Origin: Psychroflexus salis
Lineage (GTDB): Bacteria; Bacteroidota; Bacteroidia; Flavobacteriales; Flavobacteriaceae
NCBI RefSeq assembly: GCF_014640175.1
Contig: NZ_BMGL01000007.1
Coordinates: forward strand, 124,001 to 188,000
Direction of reading: 5' to 3'
Length of the DNA: 64,000 nucleotides
Shown here: positions 36,770 through 44,992 of the stretch, in pieces
How the letters are laid out: each line of letters starts with the position of its first letter
How positions within the stretch are numbered: position 1 is the first letter of the stretch
The notes under the pieces: model-generated
Databases searched by the model: none
What the model was told of the DNA's origin: nothing
Seen by the model: the letters and a program-made list of their open reading frames with translations, nothing else
Position numbers and translations under genes: made by a program

Positions 36770-37600
36770 TTAAAATAATTTAGTTTGAATATCTTTTTTA
36801 GGGTAAAATACGCCTATAATGACAAAAGGATTTTTTGACCTTCGGGTGTGCCACTCTTTGGTAGTTCCCAAGAATAGGTAGATGTCTTTGTTGTTGATAA
36901 AGTTGGTTTCGTATTGTTGGCGTACTTTTTCTAAAGCAATGGTTTCATCATTATTGGAATTTTTTAAGCAATTCCAATAGAGCTGCCCAATTTCCCAATC
37001 TTCTATCATCAAATTTCGTTTTTTACCTGTTTCATCTTCAAATTCGTACTTAAACTTATAAGGCACTTTTGGGAAAGCTTTTTCAGGTGTTTGCTTTTCA
37101 TCTGCAAACAAATCCATTTGGTTTTGCAGTGCTTGCCACACAGGTTTCCATTCGGATTCGTCTTTTTCTATAAGTAAACGATGAATTTTTGCAGGTTTAA
37201 ATGTAGCTAAGGATTTGTTTTGGGGAGCTTTGCTTTCTTCAATTAATGTATTCATGTTGGTATATACATTATTGAGACAATAGTTTTTTCGCAACTGCCA
37301 ATTTTGTTTTGTATCTAAGGTTTCACCTACTGCTAAATCTTGAAACTCATAATCTTTAGGAGAATAACTTTCTGGTCTAAAATCGTCTGTACGTTTTTTT
37401 AAATCAAGTTCAATCCAGGTGTATTTTGTTTGTTTTACTTTTCCTTCTTTTTTTAAACCTTTCAGAAAACTTAAAGGCATAGGATAAATTCTTATCCATT
37501 CACCATTCTCTAAAACTCCTGCTGTACAAACCAGTTCATCATAACTTCTTGAAGGAAGTGGGTAAGTGGTTACGGTGAGCAAGACTTTTTTTACTGGCAT
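36770..37600 (-). CDS. Uncharacterised protein paired with a DUF488 protein
   Basis: A 276-residue soluble protein I cannot assign. It begins MPVKKVLLTVTTYPLPSRSYDELVCTAG, then GEWIRIYPMPL, a pattern that reminds me of OB-fold nucleic-acid-binding proteins of the 'dual-OB' kind; this is tentative. The middle contains a charged region (about 165-200) and the end has 'IYLFLGTTKEWHTRRSKNPFVIIGVFYPK', which looks like another beta-rich strand set. There is no signal peptide or membrane segment. It starts two bases after the DUF488 protein and ends 12 bases before hsdS. It is therefore an integral part of the hsd operon and probably works with the DUF488 protein. Confidence 0.6.
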   Translation of the reverse strand: MPVKKVLLTVTTYPLPSRSYDELVCTAGVLENGEWIRIYPMPLSFLKGLKKEGKVKQTKYTWIELDLKKRTDDFRPESYSPKDYEFQDLAVGETLDTKQNWQLRKNYCLNNVYTNMNTLIEESKAPQNKSLATFKPAKIHRLLIEKDESEWKPVWQALQNQMDLFADEKQTPEKAFPKVPYKFKYEFEDETGKKRNLMIEDWEIGQLYWNCLKNSNNDETIALEKVRQQYETNFINNKDIYLFLGTTKEWHTRRSKNPFVIIGVFYPKKDIQTKLF

Positions 37601-37602
37601 TT

Positions 37603-38487
37603 TTACAGATGGATTAATTCGTATTTAAATTCTGGCAACCCACAGATGGCTTCAGCTAAATGTTTTCGGTGACATTGGCAGATGTCTTTTTCAAAACAAG
37701 TAATGGCAACACGGTCATGTTTTTTAATTAAGTCATGAATTTGTTCTTGTTGACTTATCGTTTTTGGAATCACAGTTTTTTTGTACTCTTCAAATAAAAT
37801 ATCGTAGTCTTTTTGGGTATTTAGTTCTTTTCTTTTATCAGAAAGAATCCCCACTTCTGGAACATGTAGAAACTGAATCCCTACGCCTTCACAAGCCATT
37901 TTTAACTGAGATTTATTGAATCCGTATTTCATGCTAAACGAATTCTTCCTTACATCACATAGAACTTTCACATCAGCTTTCAACAATTTATTGATATATT
38001 GTTCAATGCTTATTCCTTCATAACCAATTGTAAAAAGCGCATTTTTCGAAGATTTTGGAATTTGCTTTTTCACCTTTTTCAATTCATCACTATTTAATAC
38101 TTGATGAGCTATTTTACTATTAATAGCGTAATAAGGAAAGTTACGGTATGTGTGTTTTATTAAATATTCAGATGATTTATCAGTAAAATGTTTTTTTAGC
38201 TCAATCAATGCTAATTTGTCATTTTGTTTTAATTCATTGATGTAGGATTGCGTTGTAGTTCTTTTCCATGATTTAACATCTTCAGTTACCCATTCATATT
38301 TACGCATGGTAGATAAATCTGCATTAGCTTGAAATGAAAAGCAACCATATTTATAGGGTACAAAATAGTAACTTGGTTTTTCTTGTTGCAAACCTAAAAG
38401 CATCAATAGTTTTTGAAGCTGAAATTTTTCAAGTTCATCATCAAATAATTCAAGCATTGACAATATAATTTTTCTTCTATAAAACAT
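37603..38487 (-). CDS. Panacea/DUF4065-like plus DUF488 two-domain protein
   Basis: A 294-residue protein with two parts. Residues about 1-140 contain 'LQKLLMLLGLQ...YYFVPYKYGCFSF', a pattern I associate with the Panacea (DUF4065/SocA-like) antitoxin domain; this match is by eye. Residues about 150-292 are a DUF488 domain with TIGYEGIS, LCDVRKNSFS, FLHVPEVGI and the cysteine cluster CFEKDICQCHR (Cys264, 270 and 272). DUF488 has been linked to type I restriction and nucleotide-related islands, but no biochemical role is known to me. It lies 57 bases after hsdR and two bases before the 276-residue partner. The fusion is unusual and is treated as a finding. Confidence 0.65.
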   Translation of the reverse strand: MFYRRKIILSMLELFDDELEKFQLQKLLMLLGLQQEKPSYYFVPYKYGCFSFQANADLSTMRKYEWVTEDVKSWKRTTTQSYINELKQNDKLALIELKKHFTDKSSEYLIKHTYRNFPYYAINSKIAHQVLNSDELKKVKKQIPKSSKNALFTIGYEGISIEQYINKLLKADVKVLCDVRKNSFSMKYGFNKSQLKMACEGVGIQFLHVPEVGILSDKRKELNTQKDYDILFEEYKKTVIPKTISQQEQIHDLIKKHDRVAITCFEKDICQCHRKHLAEAICGLPEFKYELIHL

Positions 38488-38544
38488 TTTCTAATTTTAA
38501 GTAATATGCAAAAATAACAATTTGTTATGTGCATATCATGATAC

Positions 38545-41358
38545 CTAAGCTACTAATACTTTATTCAATTCATCGATTACTATTTCCATGTCATTTCCAA
38601 ACAGTTGATACATTTTACCTCTGCCACCTTGGTTATCGAAAGGCGTATAATCTAAATCGTCAATCTCGATATGATAACTACTCACAATATGGTCTTTTAT
38701 CATTCGTAACCATTGCATTTGCTCTTTGTTGAATCTATTGTGTTTTCCTGCATTTTGTTTAAAAATCCAGTTTTTAAAGTTTTCATCGATAGTTTTATCA
38801 AAGGCTACAAGTTTACTGTCAATTCCGCATGCTCTTCTAATTAAAGATACTAGGGCAGTGAGTTCATCTTTAGGCTGCTTGCTTTTCACCTCTTCAATTT
38901 GTGAATAGGCATCCCAAACATAATCTGGTGCTAATAAAGGTTTTTCCAACTTCATTTTTTCCATTACCTCTTTAATCATTTTGAAGGTGATTTCCCTTCT
39001 GTTATAAGGTTGATTATAAAAGATGCTCAAGGCTTTTATTTCATCTTTGTTGGCTTCTAAATACGCATTAAAATCTTTAATTACTGCTTTGGCTTTATCT
39101 ACAGAATTGGTGTCCCATTCACTTTTAGTCACCGTATCTATATTGACATGGTCAATAATTTGTTCGTGAATTTTTCTAACATTTTCAAGGTAGTCATTAA
39201 ATTCTCCATTAAACGTTTTGCTGGCTTCATTTATTAATTCTTCCTGAGCTTTCTTTTTGGTTTCTTCAACTCGTGTTGGTGTTCTGTCCTCAATAGGAAT
39301 TTTATCAATTTTAGTTTGGGCTTTCTCATTAATGGCGTCCTGGTCAAAAGCTGTGATGAGCTCTTTTGTAATTTGCTTTAGGTTTTTACCTTTAGATAAT
39401 TCAAGAATTTTATCTTTCTCTTTATCTGTAATTTGCTTTTCCAGACGTATCAAACGATTGGCTAAAGACAAAAACAAATCTTCTTCTGCCACACCCATTG
39501 TAATGGCGCCAAGTAAATCCTTCATCGCAACACTTGGTTGGCGTTCTAAGGGTCTGCTATCTGTTTTCTTGGATTTGGTGGCACCTACAGCATCTACAAT
39601 AACAAAGTGTGTTTTACTATTTGCCGTTCGGGATACCAATTGTAGTGAATCTTTATTAATGGTTCTAGTTCCTCTCCCTTTCATCTGCTCAAAGTAGTTG
39701 ACACTTTTTACATCACGCATAAAGAGCAGTACTTCTAAAGGCTTTACATCTGTTCCTGTAGCTATCATATCTACTGTCACTGCAATACGTGGATGATAAG
39801 AATTTCTAAATCTATTTAAGACTGACTTGGGATCTTCTTCAATTTTATAAGTTACTTTTTTACAAAAATCATTGCCTTCATCAAATTCTTCACGGATGAT
39901 TTTTATAATGTCATCTGCATGACTATCGGTTTTGGCAAAAACTAAAGTTTTTGGTACTTCATAGTCTCCGTTTTCATCACTTCTATTTGGGAAAATTGTG
40001 GTTTTTAAAGCTCTTTTATATTCACGTATTATATTCCTGATCTGACTAGGATTGACTACTTTTTTATCTAAATCGTTGCGTTTATACTCGGTATCTTCAT
40101 CTTCTTGTTGCCACCTTTTCTTTCTAGTTAGCTTATCCCGCCTATCTACAAACCAACCTGCTTTAACAGTCTCTCCCTTTTGAGAAATTTCAGTTTCAAT
40201 TGTATAGACATCATAGGGTACATTTACTCCATCAGTCACAGATTCTTCATAAGTATATTGGCTTACTACATTTTCATTGAAGAATCCAAACGTTCTTTTA
40301 TCAGGAGTAGCGGTTAATCCTATAAGGAATGCATCAAAATAATCTAAGACTTGCTTCCATAAATTATAAATGGAACGGTGAGCTTCATCTATTACAATAA
40401 AGTCAAATTGTTCAATAGGCACTCTTGGCGTATATTCCACAGGAATAGCCTTCTTTTCAGACATTTTACTTTTCAGCCAACTACTTTCATTAGGATTATC
40501 TTGTTCAGCACTTTCTTCTAGTTCTTCTCCCTTTAAGATAGAATATAGGCGTTGTATGGTAGAAATAGAGACTTGGCTATCAGTCGCTATATAACTTGAA
40601 GTTAATCGCTGTACGTTGTATAATTCAGTAAATTTTCGGTTATCATCATTGGGCTGAAAAGTCATAAATTCTTGCTCAGCTTGTTCACCTAAATTTTTGG
40701 TATCTACCAAAAACAAGATTCGTTTAGCATCTGCATGCTTCAGCAATCTATATACAAAAGTAGCAGCTGTAAATGTTTTCCCAGCTCCTGTAGCCATCTG
40801 GATAAGAGCTTTTGGTCTGTTTTTTTTGAAAGAATGCTCAAGGTTATTTATAGCAACTATTTGAGCAGGTCTTAATCCAGTTTCATCCAAGGCAGGCATT
40901 GAGCGCAATCTCGCTCTAAGGCTTTTCTCTTTTTTAAGCCATTCTGCAATTGTTTCAGGCTTATGAAACCAAAATACTGCTCTACCTCTGGGTTTTGGGT
41001 CTCTATAATCCGTAAAACGAGTTATAGTACCAGTGCTTTCGTACACAAAAGGCAAAGGGTCGTTGTTTAAATATTTTAGTTTTGCGTTTGCGTATTTAGA
41101 AGATTGTTCCTCAACAACTGTAAATCTATGTCCTTCATCTTCTCTTTTGGCTTCAATTATACCAACAGGCTTCTTATCTACAAAAAGCACATAGTCAGCA
41201 GGTCCAACATCAGTTTGATATTCTCTAACTGCTACACCTTTACCTGCAAATAAATCTATTTCATTTTTAGATTGAACCAACCATCCAGAATGAACTAACA
41301 TTTTATCGATTCTATCTCTCGCTATTTGTTCAGGGTTTTGGTTTATATTTATGGACAT
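38545..41358 (-). CDS. hsdR: Type I restriction endonuclease/translocase HsdR
   Basis: A 937-residue motor-nuclease subunit. The N-terminal PD-(D/E)xK nuclease core is visible as D55, then E69-A-K71 ('VGIIEAKRE'). The superfamily 2 helicase follows with Walker A ATGAGKT (189-195), DEAH box (324-327), 'GTDVKPLEVLLFM' and 'QMKGRGTRT' motif VI, and then an EcoEI-type C-terminal domain. It translocates DNA and cuts unmethylated invaders after HsdS-directed recognition. It is first in the cargo operon, hsdR to hsdM, and all catalytic motifs look intact. Confidence 0.95.
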   Translation of the reverse strand: MSININQNPEQIARDRIDKMLVHSGWLVQSKNEIDLFAGKGVAVREYQTDVGPADYVLFVDKKPVGIIEAKREDEGHRFTVVEEQSSKYANAKLKYLNNDPLPFVYESTGTITRFTDYRDPKPRGRAVFWFHKPETIAEWLKKEKSLRARLRSMPALDETGLRPAQIVAINNLEHSFKKNRPKALIQMATGAGKTFTAATFVYRLLKHADAKRILFLVDTKNLGEQAEQEFMTFQPNDDNRKFTELYNVQRLTSSYIATDSQVSISTIQRLYSILKGEELEESAEQDNPNESSWLKSKMSEKKAIPVEYTPRVPIEQFDFIVIDEAHRSIYNLWKQVLDYFDAFLIGLTATPDKRTFGFFNENVVSQYTYEESVTDGVNVPYDVYTIETEISQKGETVKAGWFVDRRDKLTRKKRWQQEDEDTEYKRNDLDKKVVNPSQIRNIIREYKRALKTTIFPNRSDENGDYEVPKTLVFAKTDSHADDIIKIIREEFDEGNDFCKKVTYKIEEDPKSVLNRFRNSYHPRIAVTVDMIATGTDVKPLEVLLFMRDVKSVNYFEQMKGRGTRTINKDSLQLVSRTANSKTHFVIVDAVGATKSKKTDSRPLERQPSVAMKDLLGAITMGVAEEDLFLSLANRLIRLEKQITDKEKDKILELSKGKNLKQITKELITAFDQDAINEKAQTKIDKIPIEDRTPTRVEETKKKAQEELINEASKTFNGEFNDYLENVRKIHEQIIDHVNIDTVTKSEWDTNSVDKAKAVIKDFNAYLEANKDEIKALSIFYNQPYNRREITFKMIKEVMEKMKLEKPLLAPDYVWDAYSQIEEVKSKQPKDELTALVSLIRRACGIDSKLVAFDKTIDENFKNWIFKQNAGKHNRFNKEQMQWLRMIKDHIVSSYHIEIDDLDYTPFDNQGGRGKMYQLFGNDMEIVIDELNKVLVA

Positions 41359-41500
41359 TGCTTTCTGGTTATTGTATTTGCAAAATACATAAATTAAATG
41401 AAATGTTTATTTAGGCAAAGCTTAGGATTTTAAACTAATGTAGTTTTAAAGTAAATATCGATTAAATCTAACTAAGAATAACCAATGTCCAACAACAAAA

Positions 41501-41532
41501 AAGGCTAGCAAATCAATGCTAACCTTCTTTTT
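41501..41532 (-). terminator. Terminator of the replication block
   Basis: AAGGCTAGCA (41501-41510) and TGCTAACCTT (41517-41526) form a stem with one mismatch. Read on the minus strand it is followed by six T residues, about 25 bases past the homing-endonuclease stop. It separates the replication genes from the restriction operon. Confidence 0.75.
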
Positions 41533-41550
41533 TAATCTATTTATTAGGTA

Positions 41551-42198
41551 TTATTTAAAAATCCATTTATACCCCCCTGCAGATTTACGCTCATTTCTGC
41601 ATACTTTGGCAATACAGGATTTGTTTATTCCAGTTGATCTAGAAGCTTCAGCAATAGATTCAAAGATTTCTACTCCATAACCATCAAGTGTTAATTGTAT
41701 TATTTTCTTTTTTCTTGAATCTTCTCTCTGTAAAACTTCATATAAATCATATGACCAATAAAAATCTCCTGCTGTATTAGCATAACCTAAGCAAGCGTTG
41801 CTTATAGCATTCTTAGTTAATCCAACTGATGCTGCTGCAGCTTCTAATGATTTAAATTGACTTACTAATTCTCCTGTTTTAATATTGTATTGATAGACGG
41901 ATTTTTTTATACCGCCACCCCTATCTGAATTATAACCGTTCTCAACGCAATTGTACTCTAATATGTACTTTGATTCTTTTCTAGCAAGTTCATCTACTGA
42001 GCTTGCTGTATCAATGGTTTCCCATTCAAATGCATCTTCTCCATAAGTTGCAATAGCTTCATAAAATTTACCATCTTCGTTTCTATTAGCTCTTTCTGTA
42101 TGGTCTAGCTTTCTCTGTTCTACTGAATAAGTAGTAGCTCCAATATAGCTTTCGTTAGTAAACTTGTTTGTTGTTTTGTAAATTTTAAATTTTCTCAT
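41551..42198 (-). CDS. GIY-YIG homing endonuclease with NUMOD repeats
   Basis: A 215-residue protein beginning MRKFKIYKTTNKFTNESYIGAT, a GIY-YIG nuclease domain (about 1-85, with Glu in 'ARKESKYILEYNC'). Two NUMOD-type DNA-binding repeats follow: 'VYQYNIKTGELVSQFKSLEAAAASVGLTKNAISNACLG' and 'IIQLTLDGYGVEIFESIAEASRSTGINKSCIAKVCRN'. Such free-standing homing endonucleases spread themselves by cutting sequences that lack them. The ATG at 42198 fits the domain start; the longer frame reads back into the helicase gene. It overlaps the helicase end by 14 bases. Confidence 0.88.
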   Translation of the reverse strand: MRKFKIYKTTNKFTNESYIGATTYSVEQRKLDHTERANRNEDGKFYEAIATYGEDAFEWETIDTASSVDELARKESKYILEYNCVENGYNSDRGGGIKKSVYQYNIKTGELVSQFKSLEAAAASVGLTKNAISNACLGYANTAGDFYWSYDLYEVLQREDSRKKKIIQLTLDGYGVEIFESIAEASRSTGINKSCIAKVCRNERKSAGGYKWIFK

Positions 42199-43657
42199 TT
42201 GCTTGGGTTTTAATAAAAAATTTTCTATAATTAGGTAGAAAATTAATTTTACTAATAATCGAGAATTTATTAACTCCACCAGAAGACGTGGAAATATATT
42301 TGTATTTATTGCCTAAATATTCTGAATAATTTTTTAAAAATTTATGGAACATACTTGTTGAGATTTCACTACCACTTTCTAGTGTTTTATTGTATTTGTC
42401 CTTCAACTTGTTTTTATCATAAATAGTTCCTATTTTGATATTTCGCATCGCAAAATTAGGGAAATTATGGCTTGTCTTATCTTTTAAAATACTTAACGCC
42501 AAATTATCATCCTTAAATTCAAGTCTGCCGTTTTTCAAATAGCTAGAAACACATTTCATCATAAACACATAAAATAAATTCCATTCTTTACTACTCCAGT
42601 GATCTTCAAAAAATAAATTACCAAATTCATCTTCAGGTGTATATTTATCATCAAAATAATTTTCAAGCTCAAACTCCCATCTCCTTCTTCTGTCCGATGA
42701 TCCGCCTGTTCCGTTTACGTAATGATTTGATGAAATCAGCATTTTAGGAGCCAAATGCTTAGGTATTATGAACGCGGATTTACGCTTCTTTTCTACTTCT
42801 ATATCTCCAGTGATTACAGAGAAAAAATCATTTAAATTAACCCCTTTCTTTAGGTCATCATATATGATTATATCTGATGTAATATCAAGTCTTTGATTTT
42901 TAAAGAAACTTCCTTTTTTAATTTCCTTACCATCGAATTGAATAGCTTGTCTGCATTTTCCAATTGCATCTTGAATTAAAGATTTACCAGAACCACCATT
43001 TGCAAGATTATTCTCTCTCATTTTAGCGTCATAAAAAATCACACATCTTCCCGCTTCTTTTCTTCGGTTTCTATGCATTAAATAACCGAGAATAGTCTGA
43101 AAAGAATTGAATTTTTTTTCTATTTCACCTGATATTTTTTTACAAAACTTCTCAAATTGACCAATTTCTTGAGTTTTTAAATAATCACTTTTAAATTCAT
43201 GTTTAATAAGTCTACTTTTCCATATGCAAAATTTCAATTCAGCATATTTTTTAAATACTATTTCGTTTTTATCAATTTCACAAAAACCATTTAAAAAGAA
43301 AAATCTAGAATTATATATTTCATCTCTATCTGAATTTATTTTTACAGGTTTAAGAAAATTCAGTTTACTTTTATTAATATATGATCCTATTCCTTCTATT
43401 AATTTTTGAAGTACTTCTTCTTCATTAATTGCTGTTAGGTGCTCTCTTAAAAAATAGGTAATCTCTTCTATACTAGAAGCATTAATAAGGTTATTATCTA
43501 TTCTTACAATTTCTTCATTTATAACTTTATCTGAACACCTGTAAAATCCATTTAATTCTAAAAAATTTATAAGCTTCATATTGTTAATTTTGATTTTTCC
43601 TTGGGTTTTCTCCCAAAATTTAATTTTTTTCATTTTTAAATTTTTTATTTTGCCCAT
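42185..43657 (-). CDS. SF3-like replicative helicase (phage/plasmid primase-helicase type)
   Basis: A protein of up to 490 residues with a P-loop NGGSGKS (220-226), a Walker B-like IIIYDDL, the sensor segment MLISSNHYVNG and the arginine finger SSDRRRRWEFE. This order is typical of SF3 or D5-family helicases that replicate phages, satellites and plasmids. No primase catalytic motif was recognised in the first 200 residues, so it may be a helicase-only subunit. The start is uncertain: ATGs lie at 43657, 43633 and 43579, and the last gives the compact N-terminus MKLINFLELNGFYRC. The homing endonuclease gene follows. Confidence 0.78.
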   Translation of the reverse strand: MGKIKNLKMKKIKFWEKTQGKIKINNMKLINFLELNGFYRCSDKVINEEIVRIDNNLINASSIEEITYFLREHLTAINEEEVLQKLIEGIGSYINKSKLNFLKPVKINSDRDEIYNSRFFFLNGFCEIDKNEIVFKKYAELKFCIWKSRLIKHEFKSDYLKTQEIGQFEKFCKKISGEIEKKFNSFQTILGYLMHRNRRKEAGRCVIFYDAKMRENNLANGGSGKSLIQDAIGKCRQAIQFDGKEIKKGSFFKNQRLDITSDIIIYDDLKKGVNLNDFFSVITGDIEVEKKRKSAFIIPKHLAPKMLISSNHYVNGTGGSSDRRRRWEFELENYFDDKYTPEDEFGNLFFEDHWSSKEWNLFYVFMMKCVSSYLKNGRLEFKDDNLALSILKDKTSHNFPNFAMRNIKIGTIYDKNKLKDKYNKTLESGSEISTSMFHKFLKNYSEYLGNKYKYISTSSGGVNKFSIISKINFLPNYRKFFIKTQANEKI

Positions 43658-43776
43658 TTATCAGCAGGGCTTTAACTGTTGTGCTCCTAATTTCTTCGGA
43701 TAAATTGAAACACAACACAAAAATACCACAACAACAGACAGTTAGAAGGGGTCAAAAAAAGTCCCCTACTATTCAA

Positions 43777-44532
43777 TCACCGAAATAAAGCTTCGTAAAA
43801 GTCATCTTCCTTAAAAATTTCCTTTAACCTTGTGTAAGCTTTTTCAAAAGATCTAGAAGAGTTCTTAATTTCTCCTATTTTTTTTCTTGAGTTTTTGTAG
43901 GCTTGATGTTCACCGTTTTTAGAATTATAATAAGAAAAATTTTCGTCAATAATTAATCCTAATTCTGCATCTGTGATACTCGGATCAATATGCTTATTTT
44001 CTCTTAGTAGAGTCATTAAAATTAAAAAATCTGATTTACGCCATTTTAGAACAATCCTTTTTTTAAGCATTATTGAATTTGTCATTCTTTTTGACGAATA
44101 GTAGTCTATAACACTATTAAGTTCATTTTTTAGTAAGGCTTTTACATCTGTTGGAAGGTGTTGAGATGTTTCTAATTTTAATAACAAGCCTTGGTAATAC
44201 TTGATTTTTTGTTCAGAATATTTTTCCAAAGATTCATCACCATATATTCCATTAAGTTTAATTTTTGATTTATCAGTTTCAATGTAATATGCACTGAGTT
44301 TTTTTAATTTAGGTTTTAAAAAATCTTTGTAAAAGAACTTTTCAACATATTGATCTTTTGAACTATCTTCAAAATTTGGCTTTTTAATAATGGTAGAAAA
44401 TTCTACTAAAATAGGTTTAGTCAATTTTGTATATTTATCTCTTTCGCTTAACATGTAAAAGTCTTCTTGAACTCTTATAAATTTTTTTTCATTGATTAAC
44501 TTTTGCAAATTAAGTTTTACTGCATGTATCAT
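43777..44532 (-). CDS. Hypothetical island protein
   Basis: A 251-residue, Lys-rich, mostly helical protein of unknown function. The C-terminal third ('KWRKSDFLILMTLLRENKHIDPSITDAELGLIIDENFSYYN...AYKNSRKKIGEIKNSSRSFEKAYTRL') looks like a DNA-binding module with a helix-turn-helix-like segment, but I cannot name a family. It lies just upstream of the replicative helicase gene with a 119-base gap, which suggests a replication or control role such as an initiator or accessory. Confidence 0.55.
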   Translation of the reverse strand: MIHAVKLNLQKLINEKKFIRVQEDFYMLSERDKYTKLTKPILVEFSTIIKKPNFEDSSKDQYVEKFFYKDFLKPKLKKLSAYYIETDKSKIKLNGIYGDESLEKYSEQKIKYYQGLLLKLETSQHLPTDVKALLKNELNSVIDYYSSKRMTNSIMLKKRIVLKWRKSDFLILMTLLRENKHIDPSITDAELGLIIDENFSYYNSKNGEHQAYKNSRKKIGEIKNSSRSFEKAYTRLKEIFKEDDFYEALFR

Positions 44533-44577
44533 ATTTCTATATTTTGTTGACTTGTTAACTTATTTTTCAAAAATAAT

Positions 44578-44609
44578 AAGCCTTACCTATAATTATAGTA
44601 AGGCTTTTT
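44578..44609. terminator. Hairpin between replication sub-operons
   Basis: AAGCCTTAC (44578-44586) pairs with GTAAGGCTT (44598-44606), with an AT-rich self-complementary loop. Plus-strand reading ends in five T residues; minus-strand reading ends in a weaker T-rich tract. It lies between the 81-residue and the 251-residue protein genes. Confidence 0.6.
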
Positions 44610-44703
44610 ACTTCTTACCATTTTCAGTGGTTTTTTTAAGGCTAAAAACCGTCTCAAAAGGTTTGCACCAAAATACAGCATAAAACCTAATATTATATAG
44701 CTA

Positions 44704-44949
44704 TTAGATGATTTCAAAGTGATAATAGTAATAGGGCTTTCCATTAATAATAAAAACAGTGATAAAGCTTTCAGTAACTTTTACTGATTCAACTATGACC
44801 AATTGATTTTTTTTTAAGCTGTTTATATCTCTTTTTACTTTTACTTTAAATGGGCAGATTCTAGTATCAAGTTGATTTGTTTCATCTACAATATAAATTT
44901 GATTAGGCGAGCAAAACTTCAAAATAAAGGCTAGTCTTTTCTTTTTCAT
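44704..44949 (-). CDS. Small hypothetical island protein
   Basis: An 81-residue basic protein with beta-strand character ('QIYIVDETNQLDTRICPFKVKVKRD', 'QLVIVESVKVTESFITVFIINGKPYYYYHF'). It may be a small OB-like or SH3-like fold, but this is a guess. It follows the DUF3871 gene on the same strand with a 43-base gap and ends before a hairpin. Function unknown. Confidence 0.5.
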   Translation of the reverse strand: MKKKRLAFILKFCSPNQIYIVDETNQLDTRICPFKVKVKRDINSLKKNQLVIVESVKVTESFITVFIINGKPYYYYHFEII

Positions 44950-44992
44950 TTAGGTGGATATAAAGTATTACAATCAATAAACAGCTATATTA

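Noticed and set aside
43741-43770. AGGGG/CCCCT inverted repeat with A-rich loop near the helicase start as a terminator
   Set aside because: The T-run falls in the loop rather than after the stem, and the stem is only five base pairs.
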